A stretch of DNA of 64,000 nucleotides from positions 24,928-88,927 of the forward strand of contig CAJYUW010000044.1 in the NCBI GenBank assembly GCA_913778205.1, in the 5' to 3' direction. Source of the stretch: an uncultured Curtobacterium sp. GTDB taxonomy: Bacteria; Actinomycetota; Actinomycetes; Actinomycetales; Microbacteriaceae. A program made the position numbers and the translations under genes. The notes under the pieces were generated by a model. It had not been told where the DNA came from and did no database searches. It saw nothing but the letters and a program-made list of their open reading frames with translations. Shown in pieces: positions 46,437-54,692 of this stretch (positions within the stretch are counted from its first letter, which is position 1; each line of letters starts with the position of its first letter).

Positions 46437-46690
46437 GGTCCACGCCGGTCCGCATCGCGGCCCATGTCGGTCTGCACGGCGGCCGTCCGCGCTGGTCCGC
46501 ATCGCGGCCCGCGCCGGTCTGCACGGCGGCCGTCCGCGCCGGTCCGCATCGCGGCCCGCGCCGGTCCGCACGGCGGCTGTCGGCGTCGCGTCGGCCCGCG
46601 TCACGGCGACCGTCGGCGTCGCGTCGGCCCGCGTCACGGCCGTCGGCGTCGCGTCGGTCCGCGTCGGCCCGCGTCACGGCGGCCGGTGTC
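46437..46690. repeat. Complex minisatellite between convergent genes
   Basis: GGTCCGCATCGCGGCCC marks units at 46447, 46494 and 46541 (47-bp period). They are followed by GTCGGCGTCGCGTCGG units at 46579, 46612 and 46642 (33- and 30-bp spacing). The array fills most of the 420-bp gap between the phosphotransferase-like gene and adnB. No gene of normal codon bias lies here. Confidence 0.88.
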
Positions 46691-46725
46691 GTGCCGCGTC
46701 CCGGCCGACCGCGCACCGAGCGCGG

Positions 46726-49700
46726 TCAGCCGATCGCATCGCGCCAGGCCCGCTCCAGGCCCGCGCGGTCGAGCAGCCCGGTCGGACGGACCTCGAGGTC
46801 GTCGGCCACGAAGTAGAACACGGCGTCCACCTCCTCGATCGGCCGGCCGGTGAACTCGGCGTAGGCGACCCGGTAGAGCGCGAGCTGCAACTGTCGCTTC
46901 GCCAGGTCGTCGCGCCCGCTCGGCGCCTTGCCGGTCTTCCAGTCGACGACCTCGGCGCGACCGTCGATCTCGTAGACCGCGTCCAGCTTGCAGACCACGC
47001 TGTGGCCGAGGAACGGGATGTGGATCTCGCGCTCGACCTCGACGGGCGTGAGCCCGGCCCAGCGGGACCGGGCGAACGTCGCCTGGAACGTCTCGAGCCG
47101 CCGCGCGTCGTCGTCCGTCACCGGCGCCGTCACCGATGCGTCCGGCAGGTCGTCGGTGTCGACGTCCGCTTCGCCGTCCCAGAGGTCGAGTGTCTCGAGC
47201 GAGCCCCCGGCCCGCGCCCGCTGTTCGACCCACTGGTGGAAGAGGGTGCCGAGCCGGGTCGCGCGGTACGGCCGCTCGGGCATCGGGCGGCGCAGTCGTT
47301 CGGCAACCCGGTCCGGCTCGGAGAGGTAGTCCTTGAAGCCCGAGGCGGGGACGCGGTGCGGCACGACGACGGCGTGACGGGCGCTCCGCACGGCCGCGCG
47401 CTCGGCGAGCAGCAGGTCGATGTCGGCGGCGAACCGGCCGGCCGCCCCGGGGTTCGCGTTGCGGACCTGCTCGGCGGCCGCCTGCACCCGGGCCGCCCGC
47501 TGCCCGAAGGGCACGTGCGGCCACGTCTGGGTGGCCCCGGATTCGCCGAGCGGGTCGTGCTCGTGCTCGGACTGCTCCGGCAAGGCGTCCGCGGGCAGGA
47601 CGCCCGCGACGGCGAGCTCACCGAGGTAGCGACTCGGCGCCGCCTGGTTGACCCCGCCGGACCAGAACGACCCGCTGACGAGGAGGTCGTGCTTCGCCCG
47701 TGTGAGCGCCACGTAGGTCAGGCGGCGCTCCTCGTCCTCGTTGCGGGCCTGCACCTCGGCGCGGAAGGACTTCACGGCCTCGACGACGTCCTTCTGGGTG
47801 TCGTGCCCGCGCCAGCCGAGTCGCGGGAGCTCGTCGGCGTCACCGCGGAACTCGTACGGCAGGCGACCGAAGCCGATCCACCCGGACGACCCCTCCTGCG
47901 GGCGGGCGGGCAGGCCCCCTTCGACCATGCGGGGGACGGCGACCGCGTCCCACTCGAGGCCCTTGGAACCGTGGATCGTGAGGATCTGCACGGTGCCGGA
48001 CTCGGGTTCCTCGGACCGCGGGCCCATGTCGTCGCGGCGGGCTGCTGCGTCGATCCAGCCGAGGAACGCGCCGAGGTCGGCTCGGTCGTCGGTGGTGACG
48101 AAGCCGGCGAGCTCGTCGAGGAAGGCGTCCAGGAACGCCTGGCTCCCCTGCTCGTGCGCCGCGACCTCGATGTCCAGCCGCATCTCCTGCACGACGAGCG
48201 TCACGAAGTCGACCAGGTCGCCCCGTGCCCGCTGCCGGAGTGCCTGCAGCTGCTGTCCGAGCGCCCGCATGCGCTGCCGTCCGGCCGGCGAGATGCGCGC
48301 GAGCGCGCCGTGCTCGTCGGGTGCGGTCACCACGAAGTCGAGCGCGTCGACGATCGACCCGTGCTCACCCGCCGCGACGGACGCCCGGAAGGCCGCGGTG
48401 AGGTCGTCGTCGAGGCGTCGCTGCGTGTGGTCCCGGCCGAACAACCAGGTGCCGAGGTCGTGCAGCGCCGCGATGTCCGCCGCTCCGACCCGCCACCGGG
48501 CGCCGGCGAGGAGACGGATGAGGTCGTTGCCCGCCGCCGGGTCGTGGAGGACCCGGAGGCACGCCACGAGGTCGACGATCTCCGGCCGTCGCAGCAGGCC
48601 ACCGGTACCGAGGACGTGGAACGGCACGCCGAGCTCGCCGAGCGCCCCGGTGAACGCCGCGAGGTCCTTCCGCGCCCGGAGCAGGAGCGCCATCGACGTG
48701 CGGGGGTCACGCTCCCGTCGGTCGCGGAACCAGTGCGCCACCGCCGCGGCCTCCTCCGGCAGGGTCTCGGTGAAGACCACCTCGACCGAGCCGTCGTCGG
48801 CACCCGGTCGTGGCGACAGCCGTTCCACCGCGACGTCCGAGGCCTCGGACAGCGGGGACACCACGGCGTTCGCGGCGGCGAGCACGGAGACCGGGTTCCG
48901 CCAGCTCGTCGAGAGTGGGAAGGTGACGGGCGCCGCCGCCCCGTCCGCACCGAAGTCGCGCGGGAAGCGGCCGAGGTTCGCGGCACTCGCGCCGCGGAAG
49001 CCGTAGATCGACTGGTGCGGATCACCGACGGCCATGACCGGGTGGCCACGGAACAGCCGGGCGAGGAACCGGGTCTGCACGACGGAGGTGTCCTGGTACT
49101 CGTCGAGGAGCACGACGCCGAAGCGACTGCGCAGGTCGTCGACGACGCGCGGTGCGGACTCGGCAGCGGCGAGCGCGAGTGCGATCTGGTCGGAGAACTC
49201 GACGAAGCCCCGGTCGACCTTCTGACGGCGGAAGCGCTCGACGAGGTCGGCGAGGGGCTCCAGCCCACCGACGGCGGCCACGGCCTTCGCCACGTCGGCG
49301 TAGGGCTTGCCGCGGTTGCCGGGCAGTTCGAGCAGCTGGGTGAACTCGTTCGCGAACCGCCGGAGCTGCTCGGGCTCGACGAGGTGCTCGGACGCGGCGC
49401 CGGCGAGTGCGACGACCGCCGCGGTGATCGTGTCGACGTCGCGGTCGAGCCCGGCGAGCCGGTCGTCCCGGGCGTCGACGACGACGCGTCTGGCGAGCTG
49501 CCAGGCGGAGGGCTCGGTCAGCACCTGGGACTCGCCGTCGCGGCCGACGAGCAGGGCGTTCTCGCGGAACACGGCGTTGGCGAAGGCGTTGTAGGTCGAC
49601 ACCGTCGGGGCCTCGAACGCGTCGCCCGGCGTGATGAGGCCGACGTCCTCGAGCGCGCGGATGCGGTCGTTGATGCGCACCGACAGCTCACCGGCCGCCT

Positions 49701-49950
49701 TGCGGGTGAACGTGAGCCCGAGCACCTCGTCCGGGCGGACCATGCCGTTGGCGAGCAGCCAGACGACCCGCGACGCCATGGTCTCGGTCTTGCCGCTGCC
49801 CGCGCCGGCGACGACGAGTGCCGGCGCGAGCGGCGACTCGATGACGGCCCGCTGCTGGGGCGTCGGACGCGGTCGGCCGAGCGCGTCCGCGATCTCGTCG
49901 GCGCTGCGAGCGACGACCGCTGCCTCGGTCGTCGACTGTCCGGTGCTCAC
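46726..49950 (-). CDS. adnB: AdnB-type helicase-nuclease subunit
   Basis: The 1074-residue protein combines an N-terminal SF1A motor with a C-terminal RecB-family nuclease, the architecture of AdnB in the mycobacterial AdnAB end-resection machine. Motor: GAGSGKTE (49-56), LTFTRKAAGEL, VVLLDEYQDTS, GDPHQSIYGFRGAS, TIHGSKGLEWD, LTYVALTRAKHDL. Nuclease: GTLFHQWVEQR, the DxK pair in VVDWKTGKAP and QLALYRVAYAE. The GTG overlaps the adnA stop (GTGA). It resects double-strand breaks for recombination. All catalytic motifs look intact, in contrast to its partner. Confidence 0.93.
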   Translation of the reverse strand: MSTGQSTTEAAVVARSADEIADALGRPRPTPQQRAVIESPLAPALVVAGAGSGKTETMASRVVWLLANGMVRPDEVLGLTFTRKAAGELSVRINDRIRALEDVGLITPGDAFEAPTVSTYNAFANAVFRENALLVGRDGESQVLTEPSAWQLARRVVVDARDDRLAGLDRDVDTITAAVVALAGAASEHLVEPEQLRRFANEFTQLLELPGNRGKPYADVAKAVAAVGGLEPLADLVERFRRQKVDRGFVEFSDQIALALAAAESAPRVVDDLRSRFGVVLLDEYQDTSVVQTRFLARLFRGHPVMAVGDPHQSIYGFRGASAANLGRFPRDFGADGAAAPVTFPLSTSWRNPVSVLAAANAVVSPLSEASDVAVERLSPRPGADDGSVEVVFTETLPEEAAAVAHWFRDRRERDPRTSMALLLRARKDLAAFTGALGELGVPFHVLGTGGLLRRPEIVDLVACLRVLHDPAAGNDLIRLLAGARWRVGAADIAALHDLGTWLFGRDHTQRRLDDDLTAAFRASVAAGEHGSIVDALDFVVTAPDEHGALARISPAGRQRMRALGQQLQALRQRARGDLVDFVTLVVQEMRLDIEVAAHEQGSQAFLDAFLDELAGFVTTDDRADLGAFLGWIDAAARRDDMGPRSEEPESGTVQILTIHGSKGLEWDAVAVPRMVEGGLPARPQEGSSGWIGFGRLPYEFRGDADELPRLGWRGHDTQKDVVEAVKSFRAEVQARNEDEERRLTYVALTRAKHDLLVSGSFWSGGVNQAAPSRYLGELAVAGVLPADALPEQSEHEHDPLGESGATQTWPHVPFGQRAARVQAAAEQVRNANPGAAGRFAADIDLLLAERAAVRSARHAVVVPHRVPASGFKDYLSEPDRVAERLRRPMPERPYRATRLGTLFHQWVEQRARAGGSLETLDLWDGEADVDTDDLPDASVTAPVTDDDARRLETFQATFARSRWAGLTPVEVEREIHIPFLGHSVVCKLDAVYEIDGRAEVVDWKTGKAPSGRDDLAKRQLQLALYRVAYAEFTGRPIEEVDAVFYFVADDLEVRPTGLLDRAGLERAWRDAIG

Positions 49951-52900
49951 CAGGTGACCTCCCCCACCACGTGGATGCGGCACTCGGCGCCGGTCCGGGC
50001 CTGCTCGCAGTGGTCGTCGACGTTCGCGAGGAACGTCCGCCCGGCCATGCCGCGCGCGACGTGGTGCAGTCGTTCGCGGTAGGCCTCCCGCGACTCCGGG
50101 TCGAACGCGTGCTGGGTCCGCTCCGCGTACGCCCGGTTGCTCCGCGCGTTCTGCACGTACACCAGTCGGGCGTCCGCCATCGGCGCTCCGGCGGGGACAC
50201 CCTCGACCGCTCCGTCCGCGACCGCGAGCTGGTACGCGCCCAGCTGCGGGTGCGCGGCCGCCTCCTTCTCGGTCGGCATCGTCCTGCCCGTCTTCAGGTC
50301 GACGACGCTGATCCGACCGTCGGCGTCGATCTCGATGCGGTCGATGCTGCCGCGCATCCGGGCCGGACCGGTCGCGAGGGAGAACGCGGTCTCGGCGCCG
50401 AGCAGCCGCCGTCCCGCCGCCGCGAAGGTCCGGAGGTAGTCGCTGAGGCCCTCGACCATGCGACGGGTGCGTGCGCGCTCCCGGTCGGCGATCCAGGGCG
50501 ACTCGAACGTGAGCTCGCTCCACCGTGACTCGACGTGTGCCCAGAGCGACTCGACGTCGACGCTCGTGGCGTGCTCCATCGCGTCGTGCACGATCGTGCC
50601 GATGCCCATGGCCGGGCTGGGGGCGCCGCCGCCGAAGGTGCGGGCGAACCAGTGCACGGGGCACTCCTCGAACGTCTCGATGTGGGACGGCGAGACCTTC
50701 ACGGTGGGGTCGACGTCCGGGCCGCCCTCGTGGTCAGGGGCCGGGTCGGCGTCGAGGTCGACGAGCGGCGCGTCGGTCGTCGGCGCCGCGGTGCCGTACC
50801 AGTCGTCCGGGTCGGCCCCGGGAACCTCGGCCTCGGCGAGCCGGGCGAGCGCCGACGCGGCCTCGTGGTCGCCCGAGGCCACGACGCGGCGGCGGAGCGA
50901 ACCGGCCAGGCCGCGCAACGACAGCGGGTGCACGGTCGCGGCACGCTCGGGCGGTCCCGGCACGAGCCGGACGAACGGCGACGGGGCCTCGTCGTCGTTC
51001 GCGACGGTCCCGATGACGACCTGGGTCGTCGCCCGCGAGACGGCGCGGGCGAAGAGGCGGAGCTCGTCCGCGATCACGGCGGCGCGGTCGTCCACCGCCG
51101 AGCGCTCCCCGCCCTCGGCGGCACGGACCAGGCCGTCCGGGTCGAGCAGGCTGCCGCGGACCCGGGTGTTCGGCCAGACGCCGTCCTGGAGGCCGAGGAC
51201 CACGACGACGTCGCACTCGAGACCGACGGTCGCCGAGGGCGTCAGCACCCGGACCCGTCCGGCGGTGCGGTCGGGGCCGATCGAGTCCTCCGGGAGGTCC
51301 GCGTCGAGCAGGTCGTCGACGAAGACCCGCGCGGGGGCGTCCGGCGTGCGCTCGACGAACCGCTTCGCCGCGGTGAAGAGCCCGACCACCGCGTCGAGGT
51401 GTCGGTCGGCCTCGCCCGCGCCGACCCCGCCGGCCTCGGACTGGGAGCGCCAGAGCTCGGCGAGCCCGCTGCGTTCCCAGAGCCCCCAGAGGATCTCCTC
51501 GATGCTGGCGTCGGACTCGGCGTCGGCGCGTGCCTGCACGAGGCTGCGGGCGAGCCGGGTCGCGCGCCGGGCGAAGCCGGCGTCGATCGTGGCGAGTCGC
51601 TCCGGCGCACCGAGCGCCTCGACGAGCAGGTCGTCGGCGGAGCGCGCGCCGTCGCCCGCCAGTTCCTCGCGACGGAGGGCGAGCCGCAGCCGTCGCATCG
51701 CGAGCGTGTCGAGCCCGCCGAGCGGGCCCGTCGCGAAGGCGGTGGCGAGGTCGGCGTCGAGCGGGACCACCCCGAGGGCGACCGCTGCGGCGTCGAGGAG
51801 CGACCGCGCCGCCGAGTCGTCCCGGATCCGGACCGGAGCCGCCCCGGCCGTCGCGGGGACCTCGGCGACCGACAGTGCGCGCACGAGCTCCGGGATGGCG
51901 GCGCCGCTCCGTGTCACGACGACCATGCGGTGCCACGGGACGCCGTCGAGCAGCCGGTGCTCCCGGAGTCGCCGCGCGATCGCGACGACGAGGGCCGCCC
52001 GGCTGGCCCCCTGCACGTGCACGACGGCGTCGGGGCGGGCGTCTGCTGCGGTCGCGACCGCCGTGCGCTGTCGACCGGCCGCAGCGGCGCCGATCCTGGA
52101 CGTGATCCCGGACACGAGCGCGCGGACCGGCGCGGCGTGGCGGTGCACCGTGCCGAGGACGACCTGCTCGACGTCGGCGACCCCGAGGCGCACGCCGAGC
52201 CGGCCCAGGACGTCCGGGACGGCTCCGCGGAAGGCCGATGCGGCGATGTCGGGATCGCCGAACGCGACCACCTGCACCCCCGACCGGGCCAGCGCGCCGA
52301 GGAGCGCGATCTCGCCCTCGACCAGTTCCTGCGCGTCGTCGACCACCACCGTGCGGAGAGCGGCGACCGCGGGCGGGAGCTCGCCCCGGAGGACCGCCGC
52401 GGTGGCGTACGCGACGAGTTCGGCGGCGTCCAGGCTCGTCGCGCGGAAGGCGGACAGCGCTGCACGGTAGCCGTCCACGAAGTCCCCGACCGCACGCCAC
52501 TCCGGGTGACCGGTGTCGTCGCCGAGCTCGCGCATCTCGTCCGGCTCGATCCCGGCCGCGACCGCGCGCATCATGACGTCGCGGAGCACCGTGCGGAACC
52601 CGGCGCGCTCGCGGACCACCGCGGTGATCGGTTCCGGCCAGTCCGGTCCGGTGCCGTCGGTCTCGTGTCCGGCCAGCAGGTCGGCGATGATGCGGTCCTG
52701 CTCGCCGCCGGTGAGGAGCGTCGGGACCTCCTGCCCCTGCACGACCGCCGCGTGCGCGACGACCTGGAACGCCAGGGAGTTGACGGTGCGGGCGAGGGCA
52801 CCGGGCACGACCCGGTCGACGGCCGTCGCGAGCCGGTCCCGGAGCGCGGTCGCGGCGGTCCGGGCGGACGTGAGCGCGAGCACGGTGGCGTGGCCGTCCG

Positions 52901-53099
52901 GGGAGATCGCGTCCGGGGCGGACATCCGTCGCGCGACGAGGCGGGCGAGCGTCGTCGTCTTGCCCGTGCCCGGCGCACCGATGACCGCGGCGTGACGGTC
53001 CGGTGGCAGCGCGAGGACCGCTGCCTGGGCCGGGTCGTCGACCAGCGCACGTGCGACCCCGGTGTCGTCGGGGGTGGGCGTCAGGGTCGTCCGGGGCAC
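49947..53099 (-). CDS. adnA: AdnA-type helicase-nuclease subunit
   Basis: The 1050-residue partner of AdnB has a degenerate SF1 motor and a C-terminal PD-(D/E)XK nuclease. Motif I GAPGTGKTTT is intact, but motif II reads VVVDDAQEL (DDAQ for DExQ), and the remaining helicase motifs are weak. The nuclease shows GTIVHDAMEH, VVDLKTGRTMP and QLGAYQLAV. Cysteines flank it (FEECPVHWF before, HCEQARTGAEC after) and might bind a metal. The GTG at 53099 is supported by TACCGT six bases upstream. The stop codon overlaps adnB (GTGA), so the two subunits are co-translated. Confidence 0.92.
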   Translation of the reverse strand: MPRTTLTPTPDDTGVARALVDDPAQAAVLALPPDRHAAVIGAPGTGKTTTLARLVARRMSAPDAISPDGHATVLALTSARTAATALRDRLATAVDRVVPGALARTVNSLAFQVVAHAAVVQGQEVPTLLTGGEQDRIIADLLAGHETDGTGPDWPEPITAVVRERAGFRTVLRDVMMRAVAAGIEPDEMRELGDDTGHPEWRAVGDFVDGYRAALSAFRATSLDAAELVAYATAAVLRGELPPAVAALRTVVVDDAQELVEGEIALLGALARSGVQVVAFGDPDIAASAFRGAVPDVLGRLGVRLGVADVEQVVLGTVHRHAAPVRALVSGITSRIGAAAAGRQRTAVATAADARPDAVVHVQGASRAALVVAIARRLREHRLLDGVPWHRMVVVTRSGAAIPELVRALSVAEVPATAGAAPVRIRDDSAARSLLDAAAVALGVVPLDADLATAFATGPLGGLDTLAMRRLRLALRREELAGDGARSADDLLVEALGAPERLATIDAGFARRATRLARSLVQARADAESDASIEEILWGLWERSGLAELWRSQSEAGGVGAGEADRHLDAVVGLFTAAKRFVERTPDAPARVFVDDLLDADLPEDSIGPDRTAGRVRVLTPSATVGLECDVVVVLGLQDGVWPNTRVRGSLLDPDGLVRAAEGGERSAVDDRAAVIADELRLFARAVSRATTQVVIGTVANDDEAPSPFVRLVPGPPERAATVHPLSLRGLAGSLRRRVVASGDHEAASALARLAEAEVPGADPDDWYGTAAPTTDAPLVDLDADPAPDHEGGPDVDPTVKVSPSHIETFEECPVHWFARTFGGGAPSPAMGIGTIVHDAMEHATSVDVESLWAHVESRWSELTFESPWIADRERARTRRMVEGLSDYLRTFAAAGRRLLGAETAFSLATGPARMRGSIDRIEIDADGRISVVDLKTGRTMPTEKEAAAHPQLGAYQLAVADGAVEGVPAGAPMADARLVYVQNARSNRAYAERTQHAFDPESREAYRERLHHVARGMAGRTFLANVDDHCEQARTGAECRIHVVGEVTW

Positions 53100-53105
53100 G
53101 CTCGT

Positions 53106-53111
53106 ACGGTA
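53106..53111 (-). promoter_or_regulatory. -10 element of adnAB, leaderless type
   Basis: TACCGT, six bases (ACGAGC), then GTG on the minus strand. Confidence 0.5.
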
Positions 53112-53217
53112 CCCACGACGGCCGACACCGACGGCGCCCGACACGGGTGCGGCTACGCGTCCGGACGGCGACTGTGCGCCCGCGGCGAACGTCCCGGGCA
53201 GGCCGGGACGGCCCCGC

Positions 53218-53223
53218 TACGCT
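53218..53223 (+). promoter_or_regulatory. -10 element of the DUF3107 gene, leaderless type
   Basis: TACGCT, six bases (GTGGTC), then GTG. A GTG within the spacer is out of position for this arrangement. Confidence 0.5.
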
Positions 53224-53229
53224 GTGGTC

Positions 53230-53454
53230 GTGGACATCAAGATCGGCATCATGAACAGCCCGCGCGAGATCGCGTTCGAGAGCGCGCAGACCGCTGACCA
53301 GATCGAGCAGGCGGTGTCGGAGGCCCTCACGGCGAAGGCCACGCACCTGTCGCTGCAGGACGAGAAGGGCCGCCGGTTCATCGTCCCGGTCGCGTCGCTC
53401 GCGTACGTCGAGATCGGCGCCGAAGAGTCTCGTCGCATCGGCTTCGTCGCCTGA
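53230..53454 (+). CDS. DUF3107 family protein
   Basis: The 74-residue protein is of an actinobacterial family of unknown function (TB9.4/Rv3208A in M. tuberculosis, as I recall). The order strand-helix-strand is visible: VDIKIGIMNSPREIAFES, QTADQIEQAVSEALTAK, HLSLQDEKGRRFIVPVASLAYVEIG, with the terminal RRIGFV typical of the family. No catalytic residues are evident. It starts at GTG preceded by TACGCT. The next gene follows after one base, so the two are cotranscribed. Confidence 0.9.
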   Translation: MDIKIGIMNSPREIAFESAQTADQIEQAVSEALTAKATHLSLQDEKGRRFIVPVASLAYVEIGAEESRRIGFVA

Positions 53455-53455
53455 C

Positions 53456-53752
53456 GTGGAACTCCTCTTCGCCGTGCTCGGCGGCATCATCCTCGGTGCC
53501 GTCGCGCACGTCGTGGTGCCGTGGCGGGCGAGCCGGGGCGTCCTGCTCGGCCCGGTCGTCGGCGGTGTGGTCGCGGCGGTGCTGTGGGAGGTCCTGACCT
53601 GGGCGGGCTGGCCCTACGGCGGCGGCTGGATCTGGGTCGTGGCGCTCGTCGCGGCAGCGGTGGCCGCCGGTGTCGTCGAGTGGCTGCTCGGTCGCCGGCG
53701 ACGCGCGGCCGACGCCGAGTACTTCGAGCGGGTGCGGGCAGGCGGCGCCTGA
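53456..53752 (+). CDS. Small membrane protein (98 aa)
   Basis: A 98-residue hydrophobic protein with three predicted membrane segments (about residues 2-22, 29-48 and 58-78) and a basic C-terminal tail (GRRRRAADAEYFERVRAG). I do not recognise a family. The GTG lies one base after the DUF3107 stop codon, and codon bias matches its neighbours, so it is very probably expressed with that gene. Function unknown. Confidence 0.72.
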   Translation: MELLFAVLGGIILGAVAHVVVPWRASRGVLLGPVVGGVVAAVLWEVLTWAGWPYGGGWIWVVALVAAAVAAGVVEWLLGRRRRAADAEYFERVRAGGA

Positions 53753-53886
53753 TCCCGCGGCGGACTCGCGACGACGGGTCCCCGGCCGGCTGACGGTCAC
53801 GCCGACTGACGGTCACGGGGACCGGTCGCGGTAGCGGGCGGTGCCACGACGCACGCCCGGCCCCGCGCGGTCCGCGACACCGAGCG

Positions 53887-54600
53887 TCAGGCGGTCAGCC
53901 CGAGCGCGTCCATCCTCCGGCTGTGCGCCGCGATGAGCTCCGTCCAGACGGGCTCGAGCCGCGACTGGTCCTCCCGGGCGTGGGAGGCGAGCGCCGACCG
54001 CGCCACGAGCAGCGTGTCCCCGACCAGTCGCCGGCCCCACATCGCCAGGCGGGAGCCCACGCGCGGGTCCTGCTCGATGTGCGCCGTGAGCTCCTCGACG
54101 ACCGCGGGCTCCTCACGCGCGTCGAACACGGTCCGCAGGCGCTGCCGGACGTCGATCGGCAGCGAGCGGAGCAGGTCGCCGAACAGGTCGTTGAGGATCC
54201 CGGCGGTCACGTAGCCGGTGAGCATCGACTCGTACCAGTCGGCGCCGCTGGTCCGCTCGAGGAAGCGGTCGATCGCCTCGCGGTGCGGCGCCATGAGCTC
54301 GGCGGGGTCCTGCCCGATGCGCTCGATCTCGGCGACGATCGTCCGGTGCCGCTCGAGGGCCGTCGTCGCGAGCACGCCCGTCACCAGGCGTCCGGACAGC
54401 GTCGGTGCCGCCGCACCAGCGCGCCCCATCGTCTCGTACATGGAGAGCTGCAGGTAGGCGGCCTGGCCGAGGTAGACGTCCAGCTCGGGGCTGACGTCGT
54501 CGAGTCGGAGCCGCTCGCCGGACGCCTTCTTCGGGCCGCGCGACGCGAGCCAGGCGGCAGCGAGCTGCGCTGCGCGTTTCCGGTTCCACCAAGACACCAC
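53887..54600 (-). CDS. Ferritin-like fold protein (Rv3210c type)
   Basis: The 237-residue, mostly helical protein matches the 'ferritin-like fold-containing' proteins that sit beside the RhlE helicase in actinobacteria. Helical segments begin PELDVYLGQAAYLQLSMYETMG and continue TTALERHRTIVAEIERIG. Potential metal ligands of the diiron type are Glu56 and the Glu-Arg-His pair, plus YESMLTGYVTAGILNDLFGDL; the ExxH pairs are incomplete, so metal binding is uncertain. The start is GTG 54600 because TATGCT lies six bases upstream. A second GTG follows directly. It is divergent from the helicase gene. Confidence 0.8.
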   Translation of the reverse strand: MVSWWNRKRAAQLAAAWLASRGPKKASGERLRLDDVSPELDVYLGQAAYLQLSMYETMGRAGAAAPTLSGRLVTGVLATTALERHRTIVAEIERIGQDPAELMAPHREAIDRFLERTSGADWYESMLTGYVTAGILNDLFGDLLRSLPIDVRQRLRTVFDAREEPAVVEELTAHIEQDPRVGSRLAMWGRRLVGDTLLVARSALASHAREDQSRLEPVWTELIAAHSRRMDALGLTA

Positions 54601-54606
54601 GCCAGC

Positions 54607-54612
54607 AGCATA
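54607..54612 (-). promoter_or_regulatory. -10 element of the ferritin-like gene, leaderless type
   Basis: TATGCT, six bases (GCTGGC), then GTG GTG on the minus strand. Confidence 0.5.
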
Positions 54613-54652
54613 GGGGGCGACCGCCTGGGCGACGGCTGCGTCGGTGACACCG

Positions 54653-54658
54653 GTAGAC
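54653..54658 (+). promoter_or_regulatory. Probable -10 element of the DEAD-box helicase gene
   Basis: TAGACT lies 34 bases before the TTG start and leaves a leader that carries AAGGTGA. Confidence 0.45.
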
Positions 54659-54692
54659 TGGCCGGGACTTCCACCAGGACCAAGGTGATTCT

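Noticed and set aside
46363..50082. Open frame of about 1240 codons on the plus strand opposite adnB and the minisatellite
   Set aside because: It is antisense to the complete helicase-nuclease gene and runs through the repeat array without a ribosome-binding site.
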